NCBI GenBank assembly: GCA_025450195.1 | Contig: JANWHW010000008.1 | Coordinates: forward strand, 1-64,000 | Direction: 5' to 3' | Origin: Solirubrobacterales bacterium | GTDB lineage: Bacteria > Actinomycetota > Thermoleophilia > Solirubrobacterales > 70-9 | Length of the DNA: 64,000 bases | Shown: positions 8,002 to 18,715 of the stretch, piece after piece | Position numbering within the stretch: position 1 is the first letter of the stretch | Layout of the letters: each line of letters starts with the position of its first letter | Notes under the pieces: generated by a model | The model's input: only the letters and a program-made list of their open reading frames with translations | The model's database searches: none | Told to the model about the DNA's origin: nothing | Position numbers and translations under genes: made by a program

Positions 8002-8199
8002 CTATCGAGGCGCTGCCGGAGCCGTGCGCGGCTCGTGGCCAGGGCAGCTGAGCACAGGGACTCGCGGGTAGCGGGGATAGCGCTGGTCGGTCCGCGAGCG
8101 CAGGCAGAGCGAGAAGACCGAGCCCCGCGTGTTGGGCACCAGCTGCTGCAGCGCACAGCTGTCACATAGTCCGTTGGCAGGGGCGAGCACCTCGGACAT
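8002..8199 (-). CDS. Small Cys4 conserved hypothetical protein
   Basis: 65 residues with four cysteines at about 12, 15, 32 and 52: LCDSCALQQL, FSLCLRSR and VLSCPGHEPR, around an Arg/Pro-rich middle (RYPRYPRVPVLS). The CxxC-x16-C-x19-C spacing suggests a zinc site. I recognise this as a short protein type that recurs in actinobacteria but know no function. It converges with the cupin gene (10 bp between stops) and is divergent from recD2. The ordered motifs and good start position support a real gene in spite of its length. Confidence 0.65.
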   Translation of the reverse strand: MSEVLAPANGLCDSCALQQLVPNTRGSVFSLCLRSRTDQRYPRYPRVPVLSCPGHEPRTAPAAPR

Positions 8200-8308
8200 C
8201 GCGGCTTAGCCTACAGACGGCTGTGCTCCCTCCGCATCCTCTGCGCGGCGGTGGCGCCGCTCTCGACAGAGTCAAAAAGACGTGGGATGGCAACGGTAGC
8301 TTTAAGGG

Positions 8309-10441
8309 ATGAACGGCGTGAGCACACTGACTGAGGGACGCAGTCCGGATTACGCTGGCACGATCGAGGTCATGAACGTGATGTTCAGCGCCGAGGAGGA
8401 CGGCTACGCGATCTTGGAGGTACATGACACTGGGTCCGGAGAGGAATTTTCCCTGGTCGGCCCGGTTGCCCATCTGAACGCCGGAGACCGGGCGGATGTG
8501 CAAGGCAAGTGGGAGACGCATGCGCGATTCGGGCCTCAGCTTCGGGCCAGCGGCGCCTTGCCCCTCGACCCCAGCGACCGCAAAGGGCAGATCGCCTACC
8601 TGACCTCGCTGAGCCATATTGGGACCTCTCGCGCAAAACAGCTGGCCGATGAATACGGCGAGGGGGTGCTGAGCGCAATCGAAGCGGACCCGGCGGGCGT
8701 ATTCGGCTCGCTGCCGGGAGTCGGCACCAAGCAGACAGCCGCGGCTGTCGATTCCTGGCAAGCGTCTCGCGCGATCCGCGACCTCCACGTCCAGCTGGCG
8801 CCACACGGGCTGGCCTATCTGGCCGCACCGATCCACCACCGCTTTCGCGACCGTGCGATGACAGTGCTGCACCAGAACCCGTACCAGCTCACCGAGGTCA
8901 GCGGGGTTGGCTTTGCCAGTGCCGACAGGATCGCCCTGGCCGCCGACGTCCCCCCCGAGTCCGACCGGCGTGCACAAGCTGCCGCCATCTACGCGCTTTC
9001 TGAGGCCGAGCAGCAAGGGCACGTCTACCTGCCGATTGGCGAGCTGACGCGCCGCGCCGCGATCCTGCTCGGCCTGAACCCCGATCCAGATGTCATCCGC
9101 GCCGCGCCGGGACTGGCTGTGGATGGGGACGGCGTCTATCGCGAGGCGACATACGCAAGTGAGCTTGCCGTCGCGGAGGAGCTCGCCGATCGTGCCGCCT
9201 CACCCCCCCACCTCGACCATCACCCCAGCGAAGACGGCGATCCGGACGGCGAGCTGACCGCAGAGCAATGGGCGGCCGTACGCTCCGCTTTCGAGTCACG
9301 TCTATCGGTGCTTACCGGTGGCCCAGGCGTCGGCAAGACAGTCTGCACGCGGGCCATCGTCACCGAGGCCCACCGTGCCCACGCGGTAGTTGCCCTCTGC
9401 GCGCCAACCGGGCGTGCAGCGCGGCGGCTGGAAGAGGCAACCGATCGCGAAGCGCAAACGATCCATCGGCTGCTCGAGTGGACCCCCGGTCGCAAACCGG
9501 GATTCAGGCCCGGCCACCCGCTTCCTGCCGATCTCGTAATCGTCGACGAGGCCTCGATGCTGAACCTGCGATTGATGGAGGTCCTGCTCAATGGGCTGGC
9601 GCTGTCGACCCACATAGTCTTCGTAGGCGACGCAGACCAGCTACCGCCGATCGGCGCGGGCAAGCCGTTCGACGACTTGATCTCCTCTGAGATCGCACCC
9701 ACCATCCGCCTTACACAGATCTTCCGCCAGGCGGCGCGCTCGATGATCACCACCGCGGCCCATTCGATCAACGCGGGCCAGCCCCCTCGCCTCGAGCCCG
9801 AGGAAGATCAGGATCACGACTTCTTCTTCGTGGAGCGCACGAAGCCGGAGCGAGCGCTTGACACGATCGTGGAGGTGGTGGCCGACCGAGCGCCGAAGCG
9901 CTTTGGCATCGACCCGATTCGCGATGTGCAAGTCCTGGCGCCGATGTACAAAGGAGCTGTCGGCATCAATGCCCTCAACGACCGACTCCAGGAGCGTCTC
10001 AATCCAGACGGGACGCCGGCTCTACGCAACCGCTTTCGCATCGGCGACCGCCTGATCCAAACGCGCAACTCCCACGAGCTCGGCCTGATGAACGGCTCAA
10101 TCGTCTTCCTGCGGTCCGACGACCCAGAGGAGGGGACGATCGTCGTGGACACCGACGATGGCGGCTCGCTGACGGTCCCCTACGACGAAACCGACACCTT
10201 CCGCCTCGCCTATGCGATCTCCGTCCACAAGGCGCAGGGCTGCGAGGTGCCGATGGTTGTCGCCGTATGCCATCGCTCCCACACTCGAATGCTGACCAGG
10301 CCCCTCCTCTATACGGCCATAACCCGCGCCCGCAGCATCTGCGTTCTGGTCGGCGAGCCACAAGTACTGAGAAGAGGAGTCGCGCGAGATAACAACGGTG
10401 GTAGATATTCGGCGCTGACCGAGCGCCTGCGCACCTCGTAG
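8309..10441 (+). CDS. recD2: RecD2-type SF1B DNA helicase
   Basis: ATP-dependent 5'-3' DNA helicase, 710 residues, with the RecD2 architecture. There is an N-terminal OB-like part (GTIEVMNVMFSAEEDGYAI), helix-hairpin-helix repeats (GVLSAIEADPAGVFGSLPGVGTKQTAAAV and QLTEVSGVGFASADRIA), then the helicase core. Walker A is GGPGVGKTVCTRA, Walker B LVIVDEASMLNLRL, and the C-terminal motif is YAISVHKAQGCEVPMVV. RecD2 occurs without RecBC and takes part in repair. The ATG at 8309 follows TTTAAGGG, an acceptable ribosome-binding site. Length is slightly short for the family (720-850). The VTT membrane protein follows 18 bp downstream on the same strand. Confidence 0.9.
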   Translation: MNGVSTLTEGRSPDYAGTIEVMNVMFSAEEDGYAILEVHDTGSGEEFSLVGPVAHLNAGDRADVQGKWETHARFGPQLRASGALPLDPSDRKGQIAYLTSLSHIGTSRAKQLADEYGEGVLSAIEADPAGVFGSLPGVGTKQTAAAVDSWQASRAIRDLHVQLAPHGLAYLAAPIHHRFRDRAMTVLHQNPYQLTEVSGVGFASADRIALAADVPPESDRRAQAAAIYALSEAEQQGHVYLPIGELTRRAAILLGLNPDPDVIRAAPGLAVDGDGVYREATYASELAVAEELADRAASPPHLDHHPSEDGDPDGELTAEQWAAVRSAFESRLSVLTGGPGVGKTVCTRAIVTEAHRAHAVVALCAPTGRAARRLEEATDREAQTIHRLLEWTPGRKPGFRPGHPLPADLVIVDEASMLNLRLMEVLLNGLALSTHIVFVGDADQLPPIGAGKPFDDLISSEIAPTIRLTQIFRQAARSMITTAAHSINAGQPPRLEPEEDQDHDFFFVERTKPERALDTIVEVVADRAPKRFGIDPIRDVQVLAPMYKGAVGINALNDRLQERLNPDGTPALRNRFRIGDRLIQTRNSHELGLMNGSIVFLRSDDPEEGTIVVDTDDGGSLTVPYDETDTFRLAYAISVHKAQGCEVPMVVAVCHRSHTRMLTRPLLYTAITRARSICVLVGEPQVLRRGVARDNNGGRYSALTERLRTS

Positions 10442-10459
10442 CACCGCGATACTCCGAGA

Positions 10460-11164
10460 GTGGAGCCGCGCCGAAACCCCTGGCCATCGCTTCCCGCGAT
10501 CGCGATCACGATGGGTGGTATTGCCGCGATGGCGATGCTCGTGCTCGCCGTGCCGGCACTGCGCGACGCTTTCGAGGCGGCCATCCAAGGGGATACGGAT
10601 GAGATGAGGCGCGAGCTCGACAGCCTCGGCGCAGTTGGGCCACTGGTGATTTTGGCCCTGGCGCTGATTCACTCCGTCGTCTTCTACCCGGCGGAGATCG
10701 TCGACGCGGCAGCCGGATTCGTGTACGGGTTCTTCCCAGCCCTGGTGCTGGTCATGACCGGCTGGCTGCTCTCCGGCCTACTCTGCTTTGCGATTGGCCG
10801 CTCGATCGCGCGGCCCTTTCTCGACCGCTGGTTCGGAGTGGAGCGATTCGAGCGAATGGAGGAGATGATCGAGCGGGGAGGGGCCACATTGCTGCTTGCC
10901 GTGCGACTGGTTCCGATCATCCCGTTCAGCCTGGTCTGCTATGCCGCCGGCGCTGCCAAAGTGCCAATCTGGAGATTCGTGTGGACGACGGCGGTCGGCT
11001 ACCTGCCGATCACCGCGCTCTCGGTCTACTTCGGCACGCAACTGGAGGGGATCGAGCTCACCGACCCGGTAGTGCTGGGCAGCGCGGTGGGGCTCTTGGC
11101 CCTGCTGATCGGCGGTCACTGGGCGATGCGACGATTGGCGCCGAACTCGAGGACCGAAGGGTGA
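10460..11164 (+). CDS. VTT-domain (TVP38/DedA-like) membrane protein
   Basis: 234 residues with about six membrane segments, GTG start. The VTT (SNARE-associated) core is seen in ALALIHSVVFYPAEIVDAAAGFVYG, LLSGLLCFAIGRSIARPFL and LLLAVRLVPIIPFSLVCYAAGAAKVPIWRFVWTTAVGYLP, with the conserved F/G-x-G and R-x-x-P-x-x-P motifs. Eukaryotic and bacterial relatives are lipid scramblases or act in membrane homeostasis. It follows recD2 directly and its stop codon is a single base away from the stop of the convergent protease gene. Confidence 0.85.
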   Translation: MEPRRNPWPSLPAIAITMGGIAAMAMLVLAVPALRDAFEAAIQGDTDEMRRELDSLGAVGPLVILALALIHSVVFYPAEIVDAAAGFVYGFFPALVLVMTGWLLSGLLCFAIGRSIARPFLDRWFGVERFERMEEMIERGGATLLLAVRLVPIIPFSLVCYAAGAAKVPIWRFVWTTAVGYLPITALSVYFGTQLEGIELTDPVVLGSAVGLLALLIGGHWAMRRLAPNSRTEG

Positions 11165-11165
11165 G

Positions 11166-13520
11166 TCAGGACCGACCGCGGCGCTTGACGCGGAAGTGGT
11201 AGACGGCCGGCGTGCGGTCGGCGTTGCCGGCGGCGGCGCGGGCGAAGACGCGGACGGTGTGCCAGCCGATCGGGAAGCGGTGCACCAGCCGCTGCGGGCA
11301 GGTCTGAAGCAGGCCGCCGTCGATCCGGCAGACGAAGGAGACGCCAGTGAGGTCGGAGCCGAAGCGGAACACCGCCCTGGCCTTGAGGGTGCGCGTGCGA
11401 ATCGTCCGCGGGGGGCGCTGGAGGAAGAACGTGCGGGGCCGGGTGACCGGCGCCTGCAGGCCACTCGGCGACAGGACTGAGCTCACAGGGGGAACAGCCA
11501 GCGGAACTTCCGAGCCCCAATTACCCGGGGCGCGCGCTTCCTCGGGTGACCCTTCGGAGGAGGGCGGTGAGCATCCAGGCGGGCTGAAGGCCGAGCCGGG
11601 GAGCTCTTCAAGGGCGCCGACGGCCTCCAGGAGCCCGGCGCCCACCGCGCACGGCCCGAATTCGCCCACTTCGACGGCGCTTGCCTGCAGCGCCGAGCGA
11701 ATCCCGGACGGCGTTTCGCCGGGTTCGGCCTCGAGCATCAGGGCGGCGACCCCCGCTGCGTGCGGAGCGGCAGCGGAGGTGCCGCAGAAACGCCAGGCGG
11801 CTCCGGTGAAGCTGGCAAAGAAGGTGGTCGCGCCGCAATCGGTGGCGGCGAGGTCGGGCTTGGAGAGGATCTCGGGCGACCCGAGCGGTGAGGCTGCTTC
11901 GGTGCCGGTCACGGGGCCGAAGTCGTGCCTCACCGGCCCTCGCGACGAGTACCCCTCGGGTTCGGTGGATTTGTTGAACCGGATCGCTCCGATCGAGATC
12001 GCGCTCGCCGCGCCGTTGTGGCCGAAGACCGTCGGACCGACGACGTCGGCGCCGGTCGAGCGCGGGTACTCGGTTGCGACCTCATCCAAGCCGTTCGCCA
12101 GCAGAGCGAACTTCAGGCGCGGGCTCCCACCCGAGAAGCGATTGATCACCAACTGCACAGTCCGCTCGGACATGGACTGGTTTTCCCAAGGGACCACCTC
12201 GAACGGCCGCTGGCTGAGATCGACGTTTTCTTCGGCGGAGCCGGCGATGAGATTACCGCTGGCATTGAGCAGGAACGCGTCGAGATCGGTTCCGACCCCC
12301 TCCCAGGGTTCGGCCCACTGGAGGTCCACTATCAAGGTATCTCCCGGCGCCACCCTGATGCCAAACGTCCTGTCCACCTGGGAACCGGGCGCGAAGTCCA
12401 GGCAGTGAGAGCCGTTGAAGCCCGGCAGGGCCTGCACTTCCGGCGGGCAGCTTCCCGCGTCCCTGTAGAGAGGCGTTTCCCACGAGGCGATTTCATGCCC
12501 TTCGGAATCGAAGAGGTTGTTGTTGCCGGCCGCCGAGAGGTACACGGCGCCGTCTTCGATCGCTCCGGTCGCGGCAACCGCGACCGGACCTTCCTGGAAG
12601 AAGGGCTCTTCGAAGTAGACGACGTCGTCGACGACCACGTCCGCACCGGCGTCCACCAAGTCCCCGATGTTCGCCGCGAAGACGCCTTCCCCGTTGAAGG
12701 CCGAGGCAAATGAGATATCGGCCCCCGGGGCGACGTCGTGGACGATCTGCGCCATCGCCCTCCCCTCGTCCACGGGAGGTTCGAATTCTTCGGCTTCTTC
12801 CTCCTCTTCGAGAACTTCGACCGGGCTCGCATGGCCACAGGGATTTGCCGCACCGGGAAGGTCGCCGCTGGCCACGTCGGCCGCCGCTTTGGTCGCCACC
12901 GGGCCGCTTCCGTTGGCGGCTTCGGTCGCGAGGTCGAAGGAGTCCGAGAGGATGCCGACGGTCACCCCGGCACCGTCGACGCCGAACAGGTCGCGCGCTT
13001 CGCCCGTTTCCTCGCCGGCGTGCAGCTGCTCGACTCCCTCCGAGACGACTTCGCCGGAGGGGCAGGTTGCCGCCGCGACGGGCGCGAGCACCTCGGTGAC
13101 CGCAGCAATGCGGGGCGCCCGGGCGAGGCGGCGGAGCGCCGCCGGCCTGACGGCGACGGTGACGGTCTGGTAGCGCCTGCTCGCGTGGACGATCCTCGCG
13201 CCCCTGGCGCGCAGAGATCTGAGACCGCCGAGGGCACCCCGGTCGAAGCGCACGTAGGCAAGGATCCGCTCCCCCCGTCGCAGCAGGCTGCCCGGACCCT
13301 GCCGCGCGAGCCCGAGCCTCGCGGCCTGAGCGGCGTGCGTTGCCGAGCGCACCGAGGGCTTCGCCAGCTCCGCCAACCGGGCGGAGAGATCGCCGTCGCT
13401 GGACTCCGCCGCTGTCGATGCGGTCGGGGCCAGCATGCCCAGCAAGCAGCACACGGCAAGCCAAACGGTCGTTAGAAGAGACCGTTTGGTGGCACGGCGC
13501 TGCTGAGTACCCGGTGGCAT
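11166..13520 (-). CDS. Secreted subtilase-fold protease, S53-like active site
   Basis: 784-residue exported protease. A signal peptide with an RRATKR n-region and a hydrophobic core ends near residue 37 (TASTAAE). A pro-region follows. The catalytic domain has Asp in VTVGILSDSFD (about 193) and the Ser in CGTSAAAPHAAG (about 600). Where subtilisins have GHGTH, this protein has DEGRAMAQIVHDVAPGA, giving Glu252 in place of His; that is the pattern of S53-like (sedolisin-type) members. A strongly acidic stretch (EVLEEEEEAEEFE) precedes it. The C-terminus has a short beta-domain with two Cys (VSFVCRIDGGLLQTCPQR) and a basic tail. The ATG at 13520 gives a proper signal peptide; the longer frame does not. 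It is divergent from cspA. Confidence 0.85.
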   Translation of the reverse strand: MPPGTQQRRATKRSLLTTVWLAVCCLLGMLAPTASTAAESSDGDLSARLAELAKPSVRSATHAAQAARLGLARQGPGSLLRRGERILAYVRFDRGALGGLRSLRARGARIVHASRRYQTVTVAVRPAALRRLARAPRIAAVTEVLAPVAAATCPSGEVVSEGVEQLHAGEETGEARDLFGVDGAGVTVGILSDSFDLATEAANGSGPVATKAAADVASGDLPGAANPCGHASPVEVLEEEEEAEEFEPPVDEGRAMAQIVHDVAPGADISFASAFNGEGVFAANIGDLVDAGADVVVDDVVYFEEPFFQEGPVAVAATGAIEDGAVYLSAAGNNNLFDSEGHEIASWETPLYRDAGSCPPEVQALPGFNGSHCLDFAPGSQVDRTFGIRVAPGDTLIVDLQWAEPWEGVGTDLDAFLLNASGNLIAGSAEENVDLSQRPFEVVPWENQSMSERTVQLVINRFSGGSPRLKFALLANGLDEVATEYPRSTGADVVGPTVFGHNGAASAISIGAIRFNKSTEPEGYSSRGPVRHDFGPVTGTEAASPLGSPEILSKPDLAATDCGATTFFASFTGAAWRFCGTSAAAPHAAGVAALMLEAEPGETPSGIRSALQASAVEVGEFGPCAVGAGLLEAVGALEELPGSAFSPPGCSPPSSEGSPEEARAPGNWGSEVPLAVPPVSSVLSPSGLQAPVTRPRTFFLQRPPRTIRTRTLKARAVFRFGSDLTGVSFVCRIDGGLLQTCPQRLVHRFPIGWHTVRVFARAAAGNADRTPAVYHFRVKRRGRS

Positions 13521-13605
13521 CTGGTCAAAGTATCGACCCGTCCTGTCATCCCTCAACACCTCAGACCGTGGTTTGGACCACTGACCGCATCCCAAAGCCC
13601 AGCCC

Positions 13606-13614
13606 TGCTACGGT
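13606..13614 (+). promoter_or_regulatory. Candidate extended -10 of cspA
   Basis: TGCTACGGT fits TGnTAnnnT. Transcription would begin near 13621, leaving an untranslated leader of about 100 nt before the cspA start at 13721. Long leaders are usual in cold-shock genes. No good -35 is present at the right distance. Confidence 0.35.
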
Positions 13615-13627
13615 CCCGGGCGTTAGG

Positions 13628-13642
13628 CCGGATCAGATCCGG
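13628..13642. promoter_or_regulatory. Perfect palindrome in the cspA leader
   Basis: CCGGATC-A-GATCCGG is a perfect 15-bp inverted repeat just after the presumed cspA transcription start. As DNA it could be an operator; as RNA it is too tight to form a hairpin without opening the inner pairs. It is not repeated elsewhere in the window. Confidence 0.4.
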
Positions 13643-13720
13643 TGAAAGTTGTGTCTAGCGCTCGCGTCGTTGCTTCACCGCATCCTCCCGCGTTCGCAGC
13701 ACATGAAGTGGAGGCAATGC

Positions 13721-13927
13721 ATGCCTACTGGAACAGTCAAGTGGTTCAGCGACGACAAGGGCTATGGCTTCATCACGCCCGACGACGGCTCCAAGGACGT
13801 CTTCGTTCATCACAGCGCCATCCTCGGCGAGGGCTTCAAGTCCCTCACGGAGGGCGCCAAGGTGAGCTACGAGTCCGAGGAAGGTCCGAAAGGCCCCGCT
13901 GCGGCGGGCGTCCAGCAGACCAGCTAG
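13721..13927 (+). CDS. cspA: Cold-shock protein
   Basis: 68-residue single cold-shock domain, an RNA chaperone. Both RNP motifs are present: KGYGFIT (RNP1) and VFVHHSAI (RNP2), after the usual GTVKWF start. The ATG at 13721 has a GGAGG ribosome-binding site upstream; the longer frame from 13649 lies in the leader and is not conserved-looking. The C-terminus ends in [10 protein letters not shown], as in actinobacterial CspA. A clear terminator follows, so this is a monocistronic unit. A roughly 100-nt leader fits cold-shock regulation. Confidence 0.96.
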   Translation: MPTGTVKWFSDDKGYGFITPDDGSKDVFVHHSAILGEGFKSLTEGAKVSYESEEGPKGPAAAGVQQTS

Positions 13928-13951
13928 TCGCGCACCGCGCTTAGCAGTTCG

Positions 13952-13985
13952 CGAGGCCCGCCATCCGGCGGGCCTCGTCTTTTCT
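13952..13985 (+). terminator. Rho-independent terminator of cspA
   Basis: CGAGGCCCGCC (13952-13962), loop ATCC, GGCGGGCCTCG (13967-13977), then TCTTTTCT. An 11-bp perfect G/C stem with a U-rich tail, 24 bp after the cspA stop codon: the best intrinsic terminator in the window. Confidence 0.88.
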
Positions 13986-14016
13986 GCCCGCCGCTCCCCT
14001 ACTCTGCGCCTTCGAT

Positions 14017-15849
<1,833 letters not shown>

Positions 15850-15885
15850 TAGGAGGCATGGCCACGTATAGATGCAATCGAGAAG

Positions 15886-17262
15886 CTACGCGTCCTCTGC
15901 TTTGAGTCGCCCTGAATCGATTGCCTCCACCAGAGCCGCGTGGTCGCGTTCGTTCTGGTCCGCGTAAAGAGTCGAGAACTCGGCGATCGATTCGTCGAAA
16001 GCGCCTCCCGAGCCGAGGTAGGCGCCGATCGCCACCGAATCTCCCGAACGGGCGTGGGCACGGGCCAGCGTCCAGCCGCACACGCGCGCGTAGACCTCCA
16101 TCCCGCGCGGCGTCATCTCATCGACCTCGGTGGATCCCTTCCCGTCCCAGAGCTGGCGCACGTAGAAATCGCGCTCGCGCCCGTCGACTCCGACCGCCGG
16201 GCACCAGCCGAGGAAGCTGTCGCTGGCGGCCTGCATCAAGCGCTGGCCTTCAACCACCCGCCGCCCGTGATTGCGAAAGCGGCTCTTACCGGCATAGGGC
16301 TCGAGCACCGAGGCCTCGGCCTCCTTTGCCTGCAGGACCATCGGGTCGTCGTCATCGCGCCCCGTGAGCAAGACGATCCAGGCGCGAGTGCCGACGCTGC
16401 CGACCCCGACGACCTTTCGCGCCAGGTCCCGAAACCGGTAGGTATTCAGGAGCTGCTGGCGATCTCCCTGAAGGGTTGAGCGATATGACGCGAGCACGTC
16501 GAGCAGGGTCGCCTCCACCCCGCTCCTCTCTTTTCCCTCGAGCAGCTCGTCAAGCGGTACGACCAGAGGCGGCTTGCTGACGATCCGCAGCTCGCCGTCG
16601 ACCTGACGGGAGAGGCGGCCGAGCGCCCGCAGGCTGTCCTTCGCGCGAGCCTTGGCAAGGCCCTTTTCGACCCGCTTCACGGCTTTGCGCCCCTCGGCCT
16701 GCAACTCCCGCATAACCACCTCGACGTCGAGCCGTGCGTACCAGACCTCCAGGTTGCGCAACCTCGCAAACTCACGCATCGCCTCGCGATACATGCGTGC
16801 GGCGGTGATGACGACTGCGCGGCGCTCCTTGCGTTTGAAGCCGTTCTCCCGTGCGGCGATCTCGAAGCTCGCCGCGAGGCGCTTGACGTCCCACTCCCAC
16901 GGCCCCGGCAGGCTCTCGTCGAAGTCGTTGAGATCGAAGACGAGGCTGCGATCCGGCGCGGCGAAGATGCCGAAGTTGGAGAGGTGAGCGTCTCCACAGA
17001 CCTGCACCCGCAGCCCGGAGACCGGCGTATGGGAGAGGTCGGCGGCCATCACCGCCGCGGCACCGCGGTAGAAGGTAAAAGGCGAGACCGCCATCCGCCC
17101 GTAGCGAATCGGCACCAGCTCTTGCACCCGTGAGCTCGATTGCGACTCGAGGATCCCGAGCGGATCATCGCGTTGCGGCGATGGCTCCCATTCCCCGTGG
17201 GAAGAGCGGGAGACCTTAGAGCGCGCCGCCTTTCCCGCCGCAACACGTTCGGAAGCCTTCAT
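15886..17262 (-). CDS. DUF2252 family protein
   Basis: 458-residue member of DUF2252, a kinase-like-fold family common in actinobacteria and without a firm function. Typical segments are RVQELVPIRYGRMAVSPFTFYRGAAAVMAADL, CGDAHLSNFGIFAAPDRSLVFDLNDFDE and GPWEWDVKRLAASFEIAAR; the last two resemble a kinase catalytic HxDxxxxN and DxxD arrangement. The C-terminus (GMEVYARVCGWTLARAHARSGD) is also conserved in the family. It converges with typA and is separated from the upstream acyl-CoA dehydrogenase by a terminator hairpin, so it is likely a single-gene unit. Confidence 0.9.
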   Translation of the reverse strand: MKASERVAAGKAARSKVSRSSHGEWEPSPQRDDPLGILESQSSSRVQELVPIRYGRMAVSPFTFYRGAAAVMAADLSHTPVSGLRVQVCGDAHLSNFGIFAAPDRSLVFDLNDFDESLPGPWEWDVKRLAASFEIAARENGFKRKERRAVVITAARMYREAMREFARLRNLEVWYARLDVEVVMRELQAEGRKAVKRVEKGLAKARAKDSLRALGRLSRQVDGELRIVSKPPLVVPLDELLEGKERSGVEATLLDVLASYRSTLQGDRQQLLNTYRFRDLARKVVGVGSVGTRAWIVLLTGRDDDDPMVLQAKEAEASVLEPYAGKSRFRNHGRRVVEGQRLMQAASDSFLGWCPAVGVDGRERDFYVRQLWDGKGSTEVDEMTPRGMEVYARVCGWTLARAHARSGDSVAIGAYLGSGGAFDESIAEFSTLYADQNERDHAALVEAIDSGRLKAEDA

Positions 17263-17280
17263 GGGGCTAGACGGTAGCGA

Positions 17281-17319
17281 GAAGAAACGAGCCGCCGGGC
17301 CTTGCGGGCCGGCGGCTCG
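17281..17319 (-). terminator. Terminator of the acyl-CoA dehydrogenase gene
   Basis: Read on the minus strand: CGAGCCGCCGGCCC, loop GCAA, GGCCCGGCGGCTCG, then TTTCTTCTC. A long G/C stem with a GNRA-type loop and T-rich tail, 25 bp after the dehydrogenase stop codon and just before the DUF2252 start at 17262. On the plus strand a shorter T-run (GTTTTA) also follows, so it could work both ways. Confidence 0.82.
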
Positions 17320-17344
17320 GGTTTTAGGGCCCCTGCCCTAAGCG

Positions 17345-18574
17345 TTAGACAGTCGCGGCGGCCTGCTCGGCCTGGCTGCTCTCGGACTCCTTGGCCTTCG
17401 CTTCGGCCTCTGGTGCCACATCGTCGATGTTGCGGGGCAGCAGCACTTCTTTGGCGATCACCAAGCGCTGGATCTGGCTGGTGCCCTCATAGAGCTGCAT
17501 GATCTTGGCGTCACGCATCAGCTTCTCGACCGGGTACTCCTTGATGAAGCCATAGCCGCCGTAGACCTGCACCGCGTCGACGGTGATCTCCATCGCAGAA
17601 TCGGCGGCGAAGCGCTTTGCCTGCGAGGAAACCAAGGTGTTGCGCTTGCCCTGGTCGAGCAGCACAGCTGAGTTCCAGACCAGGAGGCGACCAGCATCGA
17701 CCTTGGTCGACATGTCGGCGATCATGAACTGGATCGCCTGGTGCATCGCGATCGGCACGCCGAACTGGACCCTTTCCTTGGAGTACTCCGCGGCGTACTC
17801 GAAGGCGGCGCGGCCGATCCCGACCGCCATCGCCGAGACGCCGGGACGGGTGCGATCGAGGGTCATCATCGCCAGCTTGAAGCCCTTGTTCTCCTCACCG
17901 AGCAGGTTCCCGGCCGGGATCTCGACTTCGTCGAAGGAGATGGTCGCGGTGTTGGAAGCCCGCTGGCCCATCTTGTCCTCCTTCTTGTCGACGGAGACGC
18001 CGGGGAGGTCGGCGTCGACTACGAAGGCGCTGATCCCACGGTGGCCGGCCTCGGGATCAGTCTTGGCGTAGACCGTGAAGTAATCGGCGTAGGTGCCGTT
18101 GGTGATGAAGCACTTGGAGCCGCTGATCACGTACTTGTCGCCCTTCTTCACCGCCTTCGTCTTCATCCCGGAGACGTCGGAGCCGGCGTCGGGCTCGGTC
18201 AGGCAGAAGGAAGCCAGCTTAGGCGCCTCGCTGAGCATGCCGAGGTATTTCTTCTTGGTCTCCTCGGAGCCGCCGAGAGTGATCGGCGCGGAGGCGAGGC
18301 CGTTGGCCATCAGGCTGGTGCCGATGCCCGAGCACCCCCAGCCCATCTCCTCCTCGATCAGGCAGCCGGAGAGGTAGTCGAGACCGGGGCCACCGTAGGC
18401 CTCTGGAATGTGGGTGTTCATCAACCCCACCTCCCAGGCCTTGTCGATGATGTCCTGTGGCCAAGTGCCGTCCTTGTCGTACTCCCAGGCGACCTTGCGG
18501 ATCTCCTTCTCCGCGAAGTTGTGCGCCAGCTCGCGCAGATCCTTCTGTTCGTCGGTGAGGGTGAAATCAACCAC
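17345..18574 (-). CDS. Acyl-CoA dehydrogenase
   Basis: FAD-dependent enzyme of beta-oxidation, 409 residues, making trans-2-enoyl-CoA from acyl-CoA. Visible motifs: FCLTEPDAGSDVSGMKTKAVKKGDKYVISGSKCFITNG (FAD and substrate contacts), DRTRPGVSAMAVGIGRAAFEYA, and VYGGYGFIKEYPVEKLMRDAKIMQLYEGTSQIQR, where the Glu of YEGTSQ is the catalytic base of short/medium-chain enzymes. The Ala/Glu-rich C-terminal tail is disordered. GTG at 18574 is preceded by AAAGGAG. A copy of the TTGACTGACTAGTCAA operator lies at 18644-18659, 70 bp upstream, tying it to the P450, aldehyde dehydrogenase and nitrilase-tetR genes. Confidence 0.95.
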   Translation of the reverse strand: MVDFTLTDEQKDLRELAHNFAEKEIRKVAWEYDKDGTWPQDIIDKAWEVGLMNTHIPEAYGGPGLDYLSGCLIEEEMGWGCSGIGTSLMANGLASAPITLGGSEETKKKYLGMLSEAPKLASFCLTEPDAGSDVSGMKTKAVKKGDKYVISGSKCFITNGTYADYFTVYAKTDPEAGHRGISAFVVDADLPGVSVDKKEDKMGQRASNTATISFDEVEIPAGNLLGEENKGFKLAMMTLDRTRPGVSAMAVGIGRAAFEYAAEYSKERVQFGVPIAMHQAIQFMIADMSTKVDAGRLLVWNSAVLLDQGKRNTLVSSQAKRFAADSAMEITVDAVQVYGGYGFIKEYPVEKLMRDAKIMQLYEGTSQIQRLVIAKEVLLPRNIDDVAPEAEAKAKESESSQAEQAAATV

Positions 18575-18643
18575 GGGTCGCGGCTCCTTTTCGTCCGTGC
18601 ATAAGGCTTTTCAAGCGGTCCGCCGGGCGGGCGAGACCACCGA

Positions 18644-18659
18644 TTGACTAGTCAGTCAA
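18644..18659. promoter_or_regulatory. TetR-type operator, copy 2 (acyl-CoA dehydrogenase)
   Basis: On the minus strand TTGACTGACTAGTCAA, arms TTGACT/AGTCAA, differing from the nitrilase-tetR copy at one central base. It is 70 bp upstream of the dehydrogenase GTG and 57 bp upstream of the divergent membrane-protein gene at 18716, so it could control either or both. Confidence 0.78.
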
Positions 18660-18715
18660 CCAAGGTGGAGAGTAGCGGATGCGCGCGAACGGGTGGGAGC
18701 CGTACCCTGAAAGGG

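Noticed and set aside
13568-13581. GTGGT-TTGG-ACCAC palindrome, with a similar TGGTTTGACCACTAGACC at about 47213
   Set aside because: The two share some text but symmetry is lost in the second, and they precede unrelated genes; probably chance.
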